Source: Nocardiopsis quinghaiensis
GTDB lineage: Bacteria > Actinomycetota > Actinomycetes > Streptosporangiales > Streptosporangiaceae
Direction: 5' to 3'
Length of the DNA: 64,000 nucleotides
Assembly: GCF_008638365.1 (NCBI RefSeq)
Contig: NZ_VWVU01000002.1
Coordinates: 124,001-188,000 of the forward strand
The position numbers were made by a program, and so were the translations under genes. The notes below the pieces were generated by a model. It searched no databases. It worked only from the letters and a program-made list of their open reading frames with translations, and was not told the origin of the DNA. Shown piece by piece: positions 1 through 8,293 of this stretch. Numbering within the stretch: the first letter of the stretch is position 1; each line of letters opens with the position of its first letter.

Positions 1-1514
1 GGCAGTACGCGTGGATCGACATGACCGTGGACCCGGCCGCCTCCGCCCGGCTCGGCTCCGAGTCGCCCCGGTTGGACGTCATGCCGCCTGAGGCGGCCCG
101 CATGCTCCTGGACGCCGTGAACGGCCACGACGGTGACCACCCGCTGCCGCCCACACCCAAGATCGTGCGCGGGCGCGACGACTCCCTCGTCGACACGCTC
201 GTGGCCACGATCCGCGATCCCCGGCGGCGCATGGCGGTGGTGGCCACCGGCGCCCCCCGGGACGTCACCGTCGCCGACTGGCGGATCGCCATGGCCGGCG
301 CCCTGTCCCGGTGTACCGGCATGTGCGCCGGGTACGTGCTCGACGCCGCCGCCCAGGAGCGTGTCGGCGCCCTCCTGCCCCGGATCCTGGACGTGCCGTC
401 CGGCGGGGTGCGCACGTTCTTACCCCATGTGGACCTGCTCGACGAGGGGGACGCGGCGCGCCACCCCCGGATGAGCCCCACCACGCTCGACACCGCCCGC
501 GACGGCGAGCGCATCCGCAACTGGGTGGGCTCCGCCCTGTCGCGGCGGGTACGCGACAACGCGCTGGACGTGTGCCTGCCCGATCCGCTCCAGGCTGTGG
601 ACGCCTTCCTGGGCGAGGAGACCGACGACGTACGACGAGCCCCGTGGGGCAGCGGTACGGCCGCCCGGTCCCGGGCGGCCGTGCCCGCGTCCAGGGGTTC
701 GGCCGTCGTCCACCGCACGGCGCAGGGACCGGCCGACACCGCCTCCGCCCAGGAGCGCGAGGCGCTGGAACAGCAGGCCCAGCGGCTGCGCGAGGAGGTC
801 ACCCGGCTCGGCACGCGGATCAACGAGCTCTCCGAGGAGCGCCAGGGGCTCCTGGCCGAGACCGCCGACCTGGGCGAGGAGCTCGGCACCGCCCGGGAGC
901 AGTTGCGCGCCGCCCGCTACGAGACCCGCTGGCTGCGCGAGCAGGCACGCGAGGCCGGGCTGTTCCGGCTGGCCGCCGCGCCCGCACCCCGCGACCCGCA
1001 ACGGCGGCCGCCCGCGAGCGTGAGCGAGCTCCTGGAGCGCATCACCGACGACTCCGTGCTGCCGCACCTGTACTTCACCATCGAGGACCAGACGGTGTAC
1101 GAGCTGTCCGACAGCCGCAAGGAGTCCCTGTGGGTCACCCGCGCCTGGGAGGCGCTGCTGGCCCTGAACGACTACGCCCGCTACCAGTTCGACAACCCGG
1201 GCAGCGGGCTGGGTTTCCACTCCTATCTGAGGGAGACGCCCGACGGGTACCAGGTGATCCCCGTCAAACGGCTGGCCTCCCAGGAGTCGGACTACGTGCG
1301 CAACCGGGGCAAGCTCAACGACAAGCGCCTCTTCCGGGTCCCCGAGGAGGTCGAGCCCAACGGACGGGTGCCCATGTACGCGCACATCAAGCTCGACATC
1401 GAGTACGGGATCTGCCCGAGGCTGTACTTCTACCCGCACCTGGGCCCGGGCACCACCAACCGCGTGTACATCGGCTACCTGGGCCGCCACCTGCCCGTAC
1501 AGCAGTCGAACTGA
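1..1514 (+). CDS. Partial hypothetical coiled-coil protein (5' end outside window)
   Basis: The reading frame is open to the first base of the window, so the gene begins upstream; the ATG at 21 has no ribosome binding site and is probably internal. About 500 residues are visible. The first ~220 residues are a globular region I do not recognise. A charged, heptad-like coiled coil follows (roughly nt 740-960, rich in Glu, Arg, Leu and Gln). A C-terminal domain of ~160 residues is rich in Tyr and ends near YIGYLGRHLPV. No catalytic motif, signal peptide or membrane segment is visible. The next gene begins 20 bases later on the same strand, so the two may be cotranscribed. Function unknown. Confidence 0.75.
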   Translation, partial: QYAWIDMTVDPAASARLGSESPRLDVMPPEAARMLLDAVNGHDGDHPLPPTPKIVRGRDDSLVDTLVATIRDPRRRMAVVATGAPRDVTVADWRIAMAGALSRCTGMCAGYVLDAAAQERVGALLPRILDVPSGGVRTFLPHVDLLDEGDAARHPRMSPTTLDTARDGERIRNWVGSALSRRVRDNALDVCLPDPLQAVDAFLGEETDDVRRAPWGSGTAARSRAAVPASRGSAVVHRTAQGPADTASAQEREALEQQAQRLREEVTRLGTRINELSEERQGLLAETADLGEELGTAREQLRAARYETRWLREQAREAGLFRLAAAPAPRDPQRRPPASVSELLERITDDSVLPHLYFTIEDQTVYELSDSRKESLWVTRAWEALLALNDYARYQFDNPGSGLGFHSYLRETPDGYQVIPVKRLASQESDYVRNRGKLNDKRLFRVPEEVEPNGRVPMYAHIKLDIEYGICPRLYFYPHLGPGTTNRVYIGYLGRHLPVQQSN

Positions 1515-1534
1515 CTCCGCGTACCCTGGGCGCC

Positions 1535-2419
1535 GTGACGGGAACGAGCTCTCAGGCACCGACCGCCCTCGCCGAGGCGCTGTGGCGCGAGCGCGCCGAC
1601 CAGCACGGGCGCCGCGTGGACGCGCTGGTCGCCGACCACCTGCGGCGCCGCAGGGAGGGTGCGCGCCACCCGGTGGAGGACTTCCTGTTCACCTACTACA
1701 ACCTCAAGCCCGCCCAACTGCGGCGCTGGCACCCGGGTGTGGGAACGGTGCTGCTGGGCGGGGGCGCCCGCGCCCGCCTGGACGAGCGGTTCTACAAGGA
1801 GCTGCCCGGCGGGGCGGTGGGCCTGGACACCGGGGCGTTCCTGGCGGCCCGGCCGGTGCTGGACTTCGTGGAGCGTCTGCTGTCGTCGGTCGCCTCGCGC
1901 CCCGCCCACCTGGGCTGCTTCGGGTTGCACGAGTGGGCGATGGTGTACCGGACCGAGGAGGTGCGGCACGGACAGGTGCCGCTGCGGCTGGGCCACGAGG
2001 GCACCGACCGGGTGGTGGAGTCGCACCGGATCCGGTGCTCGCACTTCGACGCGTTCCGGTTCTTCACCGAGCCCGCGCGCCCGCGCAACACCCTGCGGCC
2101 CACGCGGGAGCGGCAGGCCGAGCTGGACCAGCCGGGGTGCCTGCACGCCAACATGGACCTGTACAAGTGGGCGTACAAGCTCGCCCCCGCGGTCCCCTCG
2201 GAGCTGGTGGTGGACTGCTTCGAGCTCTCGCGGGAGATCCGGACGCTGGACATGCGCGCCTCCCCCTACGACCTGACGGAGTGGGGGTACGAGCCGGTGC
2301 GCATCGAGACCGCCGGGGGCAAGGCCGCGTACATGGAGGCGCAGCAGGACTTCGCCGAACGCGGAGCGGTGCTGCGTGAGCGCCTGCTCGACGTGTGCCG
2401 GGCCCTACGCGCCGCCTGA
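1535..2419 (+). CDS. 3-methyladenine DNA glycosylase-like protein
   Basis: A 294-aa protein. The GTG at 1535 is chosen because the open frame upstream is the antisense-like shadow of the preceding gene and sequence typical of the family begins just after this codon. The region HPVEDFLFTYYNLKPAQLRRWHPG resembles, from memory, a family widespread in actinomycetes that databases name 3-methyladenine DNA glycosylase; the enzymatic label rests on that recall and not on a visible helix-hairpin-helix or catalytic residue. No signal peptide or membrane segment is seen, so it is probably cytosolic. It follows the partial gene by 20 bases and converges on the DCC-family gene across a hairpin. The gene is certain; the activity is tentative. 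Confidence 0.7.
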   Translation: MTGTSSQAPTALAEALWRERADQHGRRVDALVADHLRRRREGARHPVEDFLFTYYNLKPAQLRRWHPGVGTVLLGGGARARLDERFYKELPGGAVGLDTGAFLAARPVLDFVERLLSSVASRPAHLGCFGLHEWAMVYRTEEVRHGQVPLRLGHEGTDRVVESHRIRCSHFDAFRFFTEPARPRNTLRPTRERQAELDQPGCLHANMDLYKWAYKLAPAVPSELVVDCFELSREIRTLDMRASPYDLTEWGYEPVRIETAGGKAAYMEAQQDFAERGAVLRERLLDVCRALRAA

Positions 2420-2432
2420 GTGCCCGGCGGGA

Positions 2433-2453
2433 GCGGCGCGCGCACCGCGCCGC
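2433..2453. terminator. Hairpin between convergent genes
   Basis: An 8-bp stem (GCGGCGCG at 2433-2440 pairing with CGCGCCGC at 2446-2453) with a 5-base loop lies in the 83-bp gap between the convergent genes ending at 2419 and 2503. It probably serves both as terminator; no T-run is present, as is usual at this GC content. Confidence 0.45.
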
Positions 2454-2502
2454 CCGGTGCCACCCCGTTCTCCGGCGGACGGGGACGAAGCCGCGGGAGG
2501 GA

Positions 2503-2871
2503 CTACGGCACGGGCAGGCGGTGGCGGTTGGCGGACACCCAGCGGTAGGCGGCCCGGTTGAGCGCGCGCAGCAGCGGAAAGCGTGCCAGGCGGCCCAGCG
2601 GCCGGGTGAGGGGCCGCCCGTGGAGCAGGAGTTCGGCGACGGCGTCGCCGCCCGAGAAACGGCGTCCGTCCGCGTACACGAACCAGGCGCTGGCGTCGGT
2701 CTGCTCCGGGGTCAGGCCCACCGAGTCGAGGTCGAAGTCCTGCCAGGCCACGAAGCGGCTGCGCACGCGCAGCCGGTCGCGGGCGAGGACGACCGAACGC
2801 CTGCAGAAACCACAGTCCCGGTCGTACAGGAACGCCCCGGTGCCGGGGACGGTGTCCAGCGAAGGCCTCAT
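2503..2871 (-). CDS. DCC family (DUF393) thiol-disulfide oxidoreductase-like protein
   Basis: A 122-aa protein starting at the ATG at 2871. The N-terminus carries YDRDCGFC, the D-x-x-C-x-x-C signature of the DCC/DUF393 family, with the two cysteines at about residues 20 and 23; the family has a thioredoxin-like fold and is annotated as a putative thiol-disulfide oxidoreductase. The middle contains the typical F-D-L-D-S-V-G-L-T motif and the C-terminus the R-F-P-L-L-R-A-L-N segment, so the domain is complete. No signal peptide. A longer frame runs upstream to 3108, but its composition is low-complexity Arg/Pro and not family-like, so the later ATG is preferred. Partner and substrate unknown. 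Confidence 0.85.
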   Translation of the reverse strand: MRPSLDTVPGTGAFLYDRDCGFCRRSVVLARDRLRVRSRFVAWQDFDLDSVGLTPEQTDASAWFVYADGRRFSGGDAVAELLLHGRPLTRPLGRLARFPLLRALNRAAYRWVSANRHRLPVP

Positions 2872-3084
2872 GCCACCATCGTGCCCGGTGTCGGCTGGTT
2901 TCTCCCGGTCCTCCTCGGTGTTTCTCCGGCTCCGCCGGGAACGGGCGCTCCTCCCCGGTCCCACCTGGCACTCCGCGTCCCGGAGTGGGCAACCGCACAG
3001 CCGTCGTCGTGCGGGATCCGGTGCCCTCCGGCGGACGGGTGACCGCAACGGGGCCCGAGACCCCCGGGGCCCGGACACGCCGAA

Positions 3085-3112
3085 GGGGGCGGCCACGACC
3101 GTGACCACCCCC
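3085..3112 (-). terminator. Rho-independent-like terminator of the LPVTG protein gene
   Basis: On the minus strand a 12-bp stem with two G-U pairs (arms 3101-3112 and 3085-3096) and a 4-base GGTC loop lies 16 bases after the stop codon of the cell-wall protein gene and is followed by TTC. Confidence 0.6.
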
Positions 3113-3128
3113 TCAGGACTCGCGGTTC

Positions 3129-3932
3129 CTACTCCTGCGCGCCGGCGTTCCTCCGCTTGCGGGTGAAGTAGACGGCCGCGCCACCACCGGCGACGGCGAC
3201 GGCTCCGGCGGCCACCAGGGCGGTCAGGGCCGAGCCGGTCACGGGAAGGCTGGGAGCGGCCTCCTCGTCCTCGTCGGCCGGGGCCTTCTCTTCATCGGCC
3301 TCGGGGGCGTCGGGGCCGGTCGTCGGCTCGGGCCCGTCGGTCTCCTCGGGAACGGTCGGCTCGGCCGGGTCGGTCGGGTCCGTCGGATCGGTCGGGTCCG
3401 TCGGGTCGGGGGACTCGCCCGGGGTCTCCTCCTCGCCCGGAGGCGTGGTGGGCTCCTCGCCGGGGGTCTCCTCGGGAGCGGTCGGCTCCGGGTCCTCCGG
3501 CTCCTCCTCGCAGACGACCTTGAAGACCTTGTGCTTCTTGTTCTTGGTGTTCTGCCAGTAGAGCTTGTAGTGGCCGTTGGGAAGGTCGAGGACCTCCGTG
3601 CTGCCGTCACCCTCCTCGTCCAGGGTGATGGCGCCCTCCAGCACGGGCTCCTTCGACCAACCGCCGTTCTCCTCCTTCACCTTGATCTCCCAGGTGGCCT
3701 CCTGGGCACTGTCGAAGTTGAAGGCGTTGAGCTGGAAGTCGCAGACCTTGGGCTCGTGCTTCCGCTCTTCGTCGGGGGTCCCCGGCTTGTGGACCTTGAC
3801 GGTTCCGTTGTCGCCGGGAGGGTTGGGGCTGGCGAACGCCGCGGAGGTGCCGCCGAGAACGGTGCCCGCGACCAGGGCGGCACCGAGCAGGAGACGGGCA
3901 CCGAGCGCGCCCGTACCAGGATTGGGGGACAA
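3129..3932 (-). CDS. LPVTG-anchored cell-wall surface protein
   Basis: About 267 aa. The start is taken as TTG at 3932: AGGAG lies 5 bases upstream and the protein then begins directly with a Sec signal peptide (hydrophobic LLLGAALVAGTVLGG, cleavage after ASA-AFA). An ATG at 3980 is the alternative. After the signal peptide comes a ~90-residue charged globular domain with two conserved-looking cysteines (one in KVCDFQLN, one in FKVVCEEE), then a Pro/Glu/Thr-rich stalk with DPT repeats, then LPVTG, a hydrophobic segment and an RKRR tail: the full sortase sorting signal. It is expected to be covalently linked to peptidoglycan. No sortase gene lies nearby. Ligand unknown. Confidence 0.85.
   Translation of the reverse strand: MSPNPGTGALGARLLLGAALVAGTVLGGTSAAFASPNPPGDNGTVKVHKPGTPDEERKHEPKVCDFQLNAFNFDSAQEATWEIKVKEENGGWSKEPVLEGAITLDEEGDGSTEVLDLPNGHYKLYWQNTKNKKHKVFKVVCEEEPEDPEPTAPEETPGEEPTTPPGEEETPGESPDPTDPTDPTDPTDPAEPTVPEETDGPEPTTGPDAPEADEEKAPADEDEEAAPSLPVTGSALTALVAAGAVAVAGGGAAVYFTRKRRNAGAQE
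3367..3411 (-). repeat. 9-bp tandem repeat encoding Asp-Pro-Thr units
   Basis: Five consecutive 9-base units of the form GGGTCSGTC encode the DPT-DPT-DPT stalk segment of the LPVTG protein. Copy number could vary by slippage and would change stalk length. Confidence 0.7.
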
Positions 3933-4098
3933 GGGGACTCCTGATTTGTAGAGATGCCCGCGGGAGCAGAGCGGGCTCATGTTGAAGCGCGAGTCAAACT
4001 TATCTTCCTTCCCCGCTCCCCGCAGCGGTACACACATCACAGATCGCCAAAGAAATACCGCCTCCCACCTGCCTCTTCCGCCCTCCTCCCCCACCGGA

Positions 4099-4464
4099 TC
4101 AGGCCGTGGCGACCACGCTCCACACCATCAGGGAACCGAGGGTCAGGGAGAACACGACCGACAGGACGAACACCGACACGTGCGGCCAGCGCTCCTTTCC
4201 GGCCTCGGTAGGAACCCGGCGGAAGTGCCACACGCCGACGGTGATCCCGGCGGCCACCAAACCCGCGCCCAGCGCCCACAGGATCATCGGGGCCGCCGCC
4301 CAGTCTCCCCAGCGCTGACCCGCGGCCGGCCAGGCGGTGGGTCCCAGGGACAGGGACACGGTCCGCAGCCGTTCCAGCAGGCGCCGGGCGATCCGGGTGC
4401 GGCGGCGCAGTATGAGGGAGATCAGCAGCATGGGCGGAAACACCACCATCAGGAGAGTCGTCAC
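4099..4464 (-). CDS. Small membrane protein, unknown function
   Basis: A 121-aa protein from a GTG start at 4464, the first possible start in the frame. It has three hydrophobic segments: residues ~3-20 (TLLMVVFPPMLLISLIL), ~57-78 and ~97-119. A basic, arginine-rich stretch (RRRTRIARRLLERLR) follows the first segment and marks the cytoplasmic side. I do not recognise a family. It is transcribed away from the AAA+ ATPase gene across a 349-bp gap that contains a perfect 16-bp palindrome, so a shared regulator is possible. Confidence 0.6.
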   Translation of the reverse strand: MTTLLMVVFPPMLLISLILRRRTRIARRLLERLRTVSLSLGPTAWPAAGQRWGDWAAAPMILWALGAGLVAAGITVGVWHFRRVPTEAGKERWPHVSVFVLSVVFSLTLGSLMVWSVVATA

Positions 4465-4619
4465 CGGGTTGGACGCGGTCGCCGGGGCCTGGGATCCGGG
4501 CGGGGGCCGGTGGCCTGGTCCGGGGGCGGACGAAAGCCATGCCCCCAGGCTGCCGCGGACGGCATCCCGGCAGAAGTCGCCGCTGTCACCTGTGGACCGT
4601 GAGGATTCGGCGGCTTCGG

Positions 4620-4635
4620 GATGACACGTGTCATC
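4620..4635. promoter_or_regulatory. 16-bp perfect palindrome (candidate operator)
   Basis: GATGACACGTGTCATC reads the same on both strands without a mismatch. It sits in the 349-bp divergent gap between the small membrane protein gene (start 4464) and the AAA+ ATPase gene (start 4814). Downstream, TAAGGT at 4763-4768 is a possible -10 box for the ATPase gene. No regulator gene is adjacent. The rest of the gap holds no credible gene. Confidence 0.45.
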
Positions 4636-4813
4636 ACCGCCTCCGCGCCCCGCGCCGGCGCGCGGACGGGCGGGATCCCCCTCCGGTCCGCACCGACACC
4701 GTCAACGGCGGTGGCCGGCGTCGTCCGGACAGGGCGGCACACCTCCTGTCATCGAGCACGGATAAGGTTCCGACCGCGAGGATCCGTTACACCGTGACCA
4801 CGAAAGGGCAGTG

Positions 4814-6043
4814 ATGTCCTCCCCCGACTCCCGGCTGATCACCAGTATGGCCTCCGCCGTGGCAGCGGCCCCCGACGATCCGGTCCTGCGCCTGCACCTG
4901 GGTGAGCTGTTAGTGGACTCCGGGGACTCCCAGACCGCCATCCCCCATCTGGCCACGGCCCTGCAGCAGGACCCCGGCTCGGAACGGGCCCGGGCGCTGA
5001 TGGCACGTGCCCTGGGCACCGGTCCGCGATCCGCCCCCACCGCCGACCCTGAGGTCTCCGGGGCCCGGCCCGCTCCCGCGACCGCCCCGCCTCCCCCGTC
5101 CGCCGAGCGCTCCGGCCGCTCCGGGACTTCCCAGGACGACGGGGCTCCCCTGCGTCCCGACGACTACGAGTTCACCTCCTCCCGCGTCACCCTCGCCGAC
5201 GTCGCGGGCATGCGGTCCGTCAAGGACCGCCTGGAGGCGGCGTTCCTGGCTCCCATGCGCAACGCCGAGCTGCGCAGGGCCTTCGGCAAGAGCCTGCGCG
5301 GCGGCCTGCTGCTGTACGGGCCGCCCGGCTGCGGCAAGACCTTCCTCGCCCGGGGCGTCGCCGGCGAGATGGGCGCGGACTTCCTCACCGTCTCCCTCGC
5401 CGACGTCCTGGACCGCTACATCGGCAACAGCGAGCGCAACATCCAGGCGCTGTTCCAGCGTGCCCGCGAGTACAGCCCGTGTGTCGTCTTCCTGGACGAA
5501 CTCGACGCCATCGGCGGACGCCGCAACAAGGTCGGCCCCTACCTGCGCAACGTCGTCACCCAGCTGCTCACGGAACTGGACTCGGTCGCCGAGGACAACG
5601 AGGGCGTGTTCCTCCTGGCCGCCACCAACCACCCCTGGGACGTCGACCCGGCGCTGCGCAGGCCGGGCCGCCTCGACCGCATGCTGTTCGTGCCGCCGCC
5701 GGACGGGACCGCCCGTGCCGCCATCCTCACCTCGGGCCTCAGGGACCGCCCCACCGAGGGGCTGAACGTCACCACGCTGGCCCGGCGCACCGAGGGACTG
5801 TCCGGGGCCGACCTGTCCCACCTGGGCGAGAGCGCCGCCGAGCGTGCGCTGCTGGACTCCTCCCGGCTGGGCCGGGTCCGCCCCATCGGCATGCCCGACT
5901 TCGAGCACGCCCTGGCGGAGGTGCGCGCCTCGACCGGTGACTGGTTCGAGGGCGCCCGCGCCGCCGTGGCCTTCGCCAACAAGGACAACAGCTACCAGGA
6001 GCTGGCCGACTACCTGCACGGGCGCGGCGGGTTCTGGCGGTGA
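4814..6043 (+). CDS. AAA+ ATPase with N-terminal TPR-like region
   Basis: About 409 aa. ATG at 4814 is preferred over GTG at 4811 because the AAAGGG ribosome binding site is 5 bases from the ATG. Residues ~10-65 form one or two TPR-like helices (LRLHLGELLVDSGDSQTAIP), then a Pro/Ala-rich linker, then one classical AAA module: Walker A GPPGCGKT (~169-176), Walker B VVFLDELDA (~225-233), sensor AATN and the arginine-finger stretch RRPGRLDR. The pattern VTLADVAGM...LRRAFG matches Cdc48/FtsH/Vps4-type AAA proteins. No protease or membrane segment is present, so it would work through a partner. The next gene overlaps it by 4 bp (GTGA), so the two are translationally coupled. Substrate unknown. Confidence 0.85.
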   Translation: MSSPDSRLITSMASAVAAAPDDPVLRLHLGELLVDSGDSQTAIPHLATALQQDPGSERARALMARALGTGPRSAPTADPEVSGARPAPATAPPPPSAERSGRSGTSQDDGAPLRPDDYEFTSSRVTLADVAGMRSVKDRLEAAFLAPMRNAELRRAFGKSLRGGLLLYGPPGCGKTFLARGVAGEMGADFLTVSLADVLDRYIGNSERNIQALFQRAREYSPCVVFLDELDAIGGRRNKVGPYLRNVVTQLLTELDSVAEDNEGVFLLAATNHPWDVDPALRRPGRLDRMLFVPPPDGTARAAILTSGLRDRPTEGLNVTTLARRTEGLSGADLSHLGESAAERALLDSSRLGRVRPIGMPDFEHALAEVRASTGDWFEGARAAVAFANKDNSYQELADYLHGRGGFWR

Positions 6044-7128
6044 CGGAGGAGGGCGCGGAGTCGCTGCGGCGGGTCCACATGCTCGTCGGGACCGGCCGGT
6101 ACGGGCAGGCGCTGGCCGAGATCGACCCCTTCGTCGGGAGGCATCCCGGCCTCTCGGCGGGCTGGCGGCTCAAGGCCTTCTGCCATCTGGCCCTGCACCA
6201 GCTCCCGGACTCCTACGAGGCCGCCCGCCAGTGCCTGCGGATCGATCCGGACGACACCGCGGCCCTCAACATGCTGGGGCAGTCCCTGCTGCTGGGCGGG
6301 CGCGCCGACGAGGCACTGCGGGTCTTCAACGACCTGGTGGCCAGGAAGCCCGAGGAGGGCGTCGGCCACCTGCTGGCGGCCGAGGCCCTGACCCGCCTCC
6401 ACCTCTCCATGGGCGTGCACAACCCCCGGTCGCTCAACACCATCCACGAGGCGCTGACACGCGCGGGCACGCTGGACGCGGACAGGGCGTCCGCGCACAG
6501 CCAGGCGGGAGACATGTACCGCGAGCTGAACCTGCTCTCCCACGCGGAGGCCGCCTACCGCCGGGCGCTGGAGCTGGAGCCGCAGCACGAGGGCGCGTTG
6601 AGGGGCCTGAGCGCCGTCGACGCGCTGCGGGGCAGACTGCGCGGCGCGGCGGCCCACAGCGCGCTGCTGATGTCGCTCAACCCGCGTGCCCGGGGAGCCG
6701 CGAGGATCATGTACACGGGTATCGCCAGGACCGGGCTGCGGGTGAACCGGCACTCCGTCCTCGCCGCGCCGTTCGCCCTGTTGACAGGGGCGCTCACGAC
6801 GTCGGACGACCTCGGCCCGCTCCTGCTCGCGCTCGTGGTGACCCTGAGCGTGACCGCACCGTCCGTGTGGCACGTGGCCAGGATCGTGACCATCCCCGCG
6901 AACGTGCGGCGCTACATGCGCGGTTTCGACGGGTTCACCGGCTGGATGACGGGGCTGGTGCTCATGCCCGCCTCCCTCCTCCTCCTGGGACTGGTGCCCG
7001 ACCCCTGGGGGCTGTACGGGCTCGCCCTGCTCCTGGCCGCCTACCTGTGGCAGCGCCACGGCCGGAACCTGGTGTGGGCGGACCTCCTGGCCCGGGAGGC
7101 CGCCAACGAGCGGTCCGCCGCCCGGTGA
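6040..7128 (+). CDS. TPR-repeat membrane protein coupled to the AAA+ ATPase
   Basis: A 362-aa protein. The GTG start at 6040 overlaps the stop of the AAA+ gene. Residues ~1-210 are made of TPR-like helical pairs (for example GRYGQALAEIDPFVGRHP, GRADEALRVFNDLVARKP, HAEAAYRRALELEPQHEGAL). The C-terminal ~150 residues hold about four hydrophobic segments separated by a short basic loop, ending in a charged cytoplasmic tail. The fusion places a protein-interaction scaffold on the membrane next to a free AAA+ motor, which suggests that the pair acts together on membrane or membrane-bound substrates; that is inference. Hairpin terminator follows. Confidence 0.8.
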   Translation: MTEEGAESLRRVHMLVGTGRYGQALAEIDPFVGRHPGLSAGWRLKAFCHLALHQLPDSYEAARQCLRIDPDDTAALNMLGQSLLLGGRADEALRVFNDLVARKPEEGVGHLLAAEALTRLHLSMGVHNPRSLNTIHEALTRAGTLDADRASAHSQAGDMYRELNLLSHAEAAYRRALELEPQHEGALRGLSAVDALRGRLRGAAAHSALLMSLNPRARGAARIMYTGIARTGLRVNRHSVLAAPFALLTGALTTSDDLGPLLLALVVTLSVTAPSVWHVARIVTIPANVRRYMRGFDGFTGWMTGLVLMPASLLLLGLVPDPWGLYGLALLLAAYLWQRHGRNLVWADLLAREAANERSAAR

Positions 7129-7140
7129 CCCGGGCCCGCC

Positions 7141-7180
7141 CGGTGGGGCGGCCACCCCGACGCGGACGGCCGCCCCGCCG
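7141..7180. terminator. Bidirectional terminator between convergent genes
   Basis: A 13-bp stem with one G-T pair (7141-7153 with 7168-7180; core GGGGCGGCC/GGCCGCCCC) fills the gap between the TPR protein gene and the convergent ABC ATPase gene. Confidence 0.65.
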
Positions 7181-7186
7181 GTCGGC

Positions 7187-8293
7187 TCAACCGGCGCCGT
7201 GCACGATGCGCTCGGCCATCTCCTCGTTGGGGCGGATCTCACCGGAGAGGATCCGCTCGGCGTAGTGGCAGGCCACGCGGTGGGTGCTGCCCTCCACAGC
7301 GCCCTCGACCGGGCGCAGCTCGGGCCGCTCGGTGTCGCACCGCTCCTCCTGCCGCCACGGGCAGCGGGTGTGGAACCGGCACCCCTGCGGCGGATCGGCG
7401 GGCGAGGGCAGGTCCCCGGCGAGCAGGATGCGCTCGCGGGTGTCCTCCACCCGCGGGTCCGGGACCGGCACCGCCGACATCAGCGACCGCGTGTACGGGT
7501 GCATCGGCGTCTCGTACAGCTCGTCGCCGGAGGCCTCCTCCACCAGCCCACCCAGGTACATCACCCCGACCACGTCGCTGACGTGGCGGACCACCGCCAG
7601 GTCGTGCGCGATCACCAGGTAGGTCAGCCCCAGCTCGTCCTGCAGCTCCTCCAGCAGGTTGAGCACCTGGGCCTGGATCGACACGTCCAGCGCCGACACC
7701 GGCTCGTCGCAGATGATCAGGTCGGGCTCCAGCACCAGCGCGCGGGCGATGCCGATGCGCTGGCGCTGCCCCCCGGAGAACTCGTGCGGGTAGCGGGTGA
7801 GCGCCTTCGCCGACAGGCCCACCCTCTCCAGGGCGCCGACCACGCGCCTGCGCTGGTCCTCCAGCACCAGGGCGCGCCGCTCCCTGCCCGCCGGCGGCCC
7901 CTCCCCCTCGGCGGGTCCGCCGATCCCGTGGGTCTGCAGTCCCTCCAGGAGGATGGAGCCGATGTTCTGCCGGGGGTTGAGGCTGCCCAGCGGGTCCTGG
8001 AACACCATCTGCAGGTGCTTGCGCTCGCGGCGCATCGACTCGTTGTCCAGCCCGGCCAGGTCCCGGCCGTCGAAGGACACCTCGCCCTCCGTGATGTCCA
8101 CCAGCCGCAGCACGGCCCGGCCCAGGGTGGTCTTGCCGCACCCGGACTCTCCGACCAAACCGTAGGTCTGGCCCCTCCGGACCTCCAGGCTCACGCCGTC
8201 GACCGCGCGCACGTGGCCGATGGTGCGGTCGAAGAGCACCCCCCGCCGGATGGGGAAGTGCACCTTGAGGTCGTTGATCCGCAGCAGGCTCAT
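7187..8293 (-). CDS. Oligopeptide/dipeptide ABC transporter ATPase (OppF/DppF type)
   Basis: A 368-aa ATPase and the last gene of a five-gene ABC operon. ATG at 8293 overlaps the stop of the preceding gene (ATGA). Visible motifs: Walker A GESGCGKTT (~50-58), Q-loop FQDPLGSLNPRQ, signature FSGGQRQRIGIARAL, Walker B LIICDEPVSALDVS, switch histidine AHDL, and the C-terminal oligopeptide-transporter extension with Cys residues in GCRFHTRCPWRQEERCD, typical of the Opp/Dpp subfamily. A ~20-residue glycine/proline/charged insertion (around GGPAEGEGPPAGRE) sits between the Q-loop and the signature, longer than usual. It should power peptide uptake together with the OppD-type subunit upstream. Confidence 0.92.
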   Translation of the reverse strand: MSLLRINDLKVHFPIRRGVLFDRTIGHVRAVDGVSLEVRRGQTYGLVGESGCGKTTLGRAVLRLVDITEGEVSFDGRDLAGLDNESMRRERKHLQMVFQDPLGSLNPRQNIGSILLEGLQTHGIGGPAEGEGPPAGRERRALVLEDQRRRVVGALERVGLSAKALTRYPHEFSGGQRQRIGIARALVLEPDLIICDEPVSALDVSIQAQVLNLLEELQDELGLTYLVIAHDLAVVRHVSDVVGVMYLGGLVEEASGDELYETPMHPYTRSLMSAVPVPDPRVEDTRERILLAGDLPSPADPPQGCRFHTRCPWRQEERCDTERPELRPVEGAVEGSTHRVACHYAERILSGEIRPNEEMAERIVHGAG

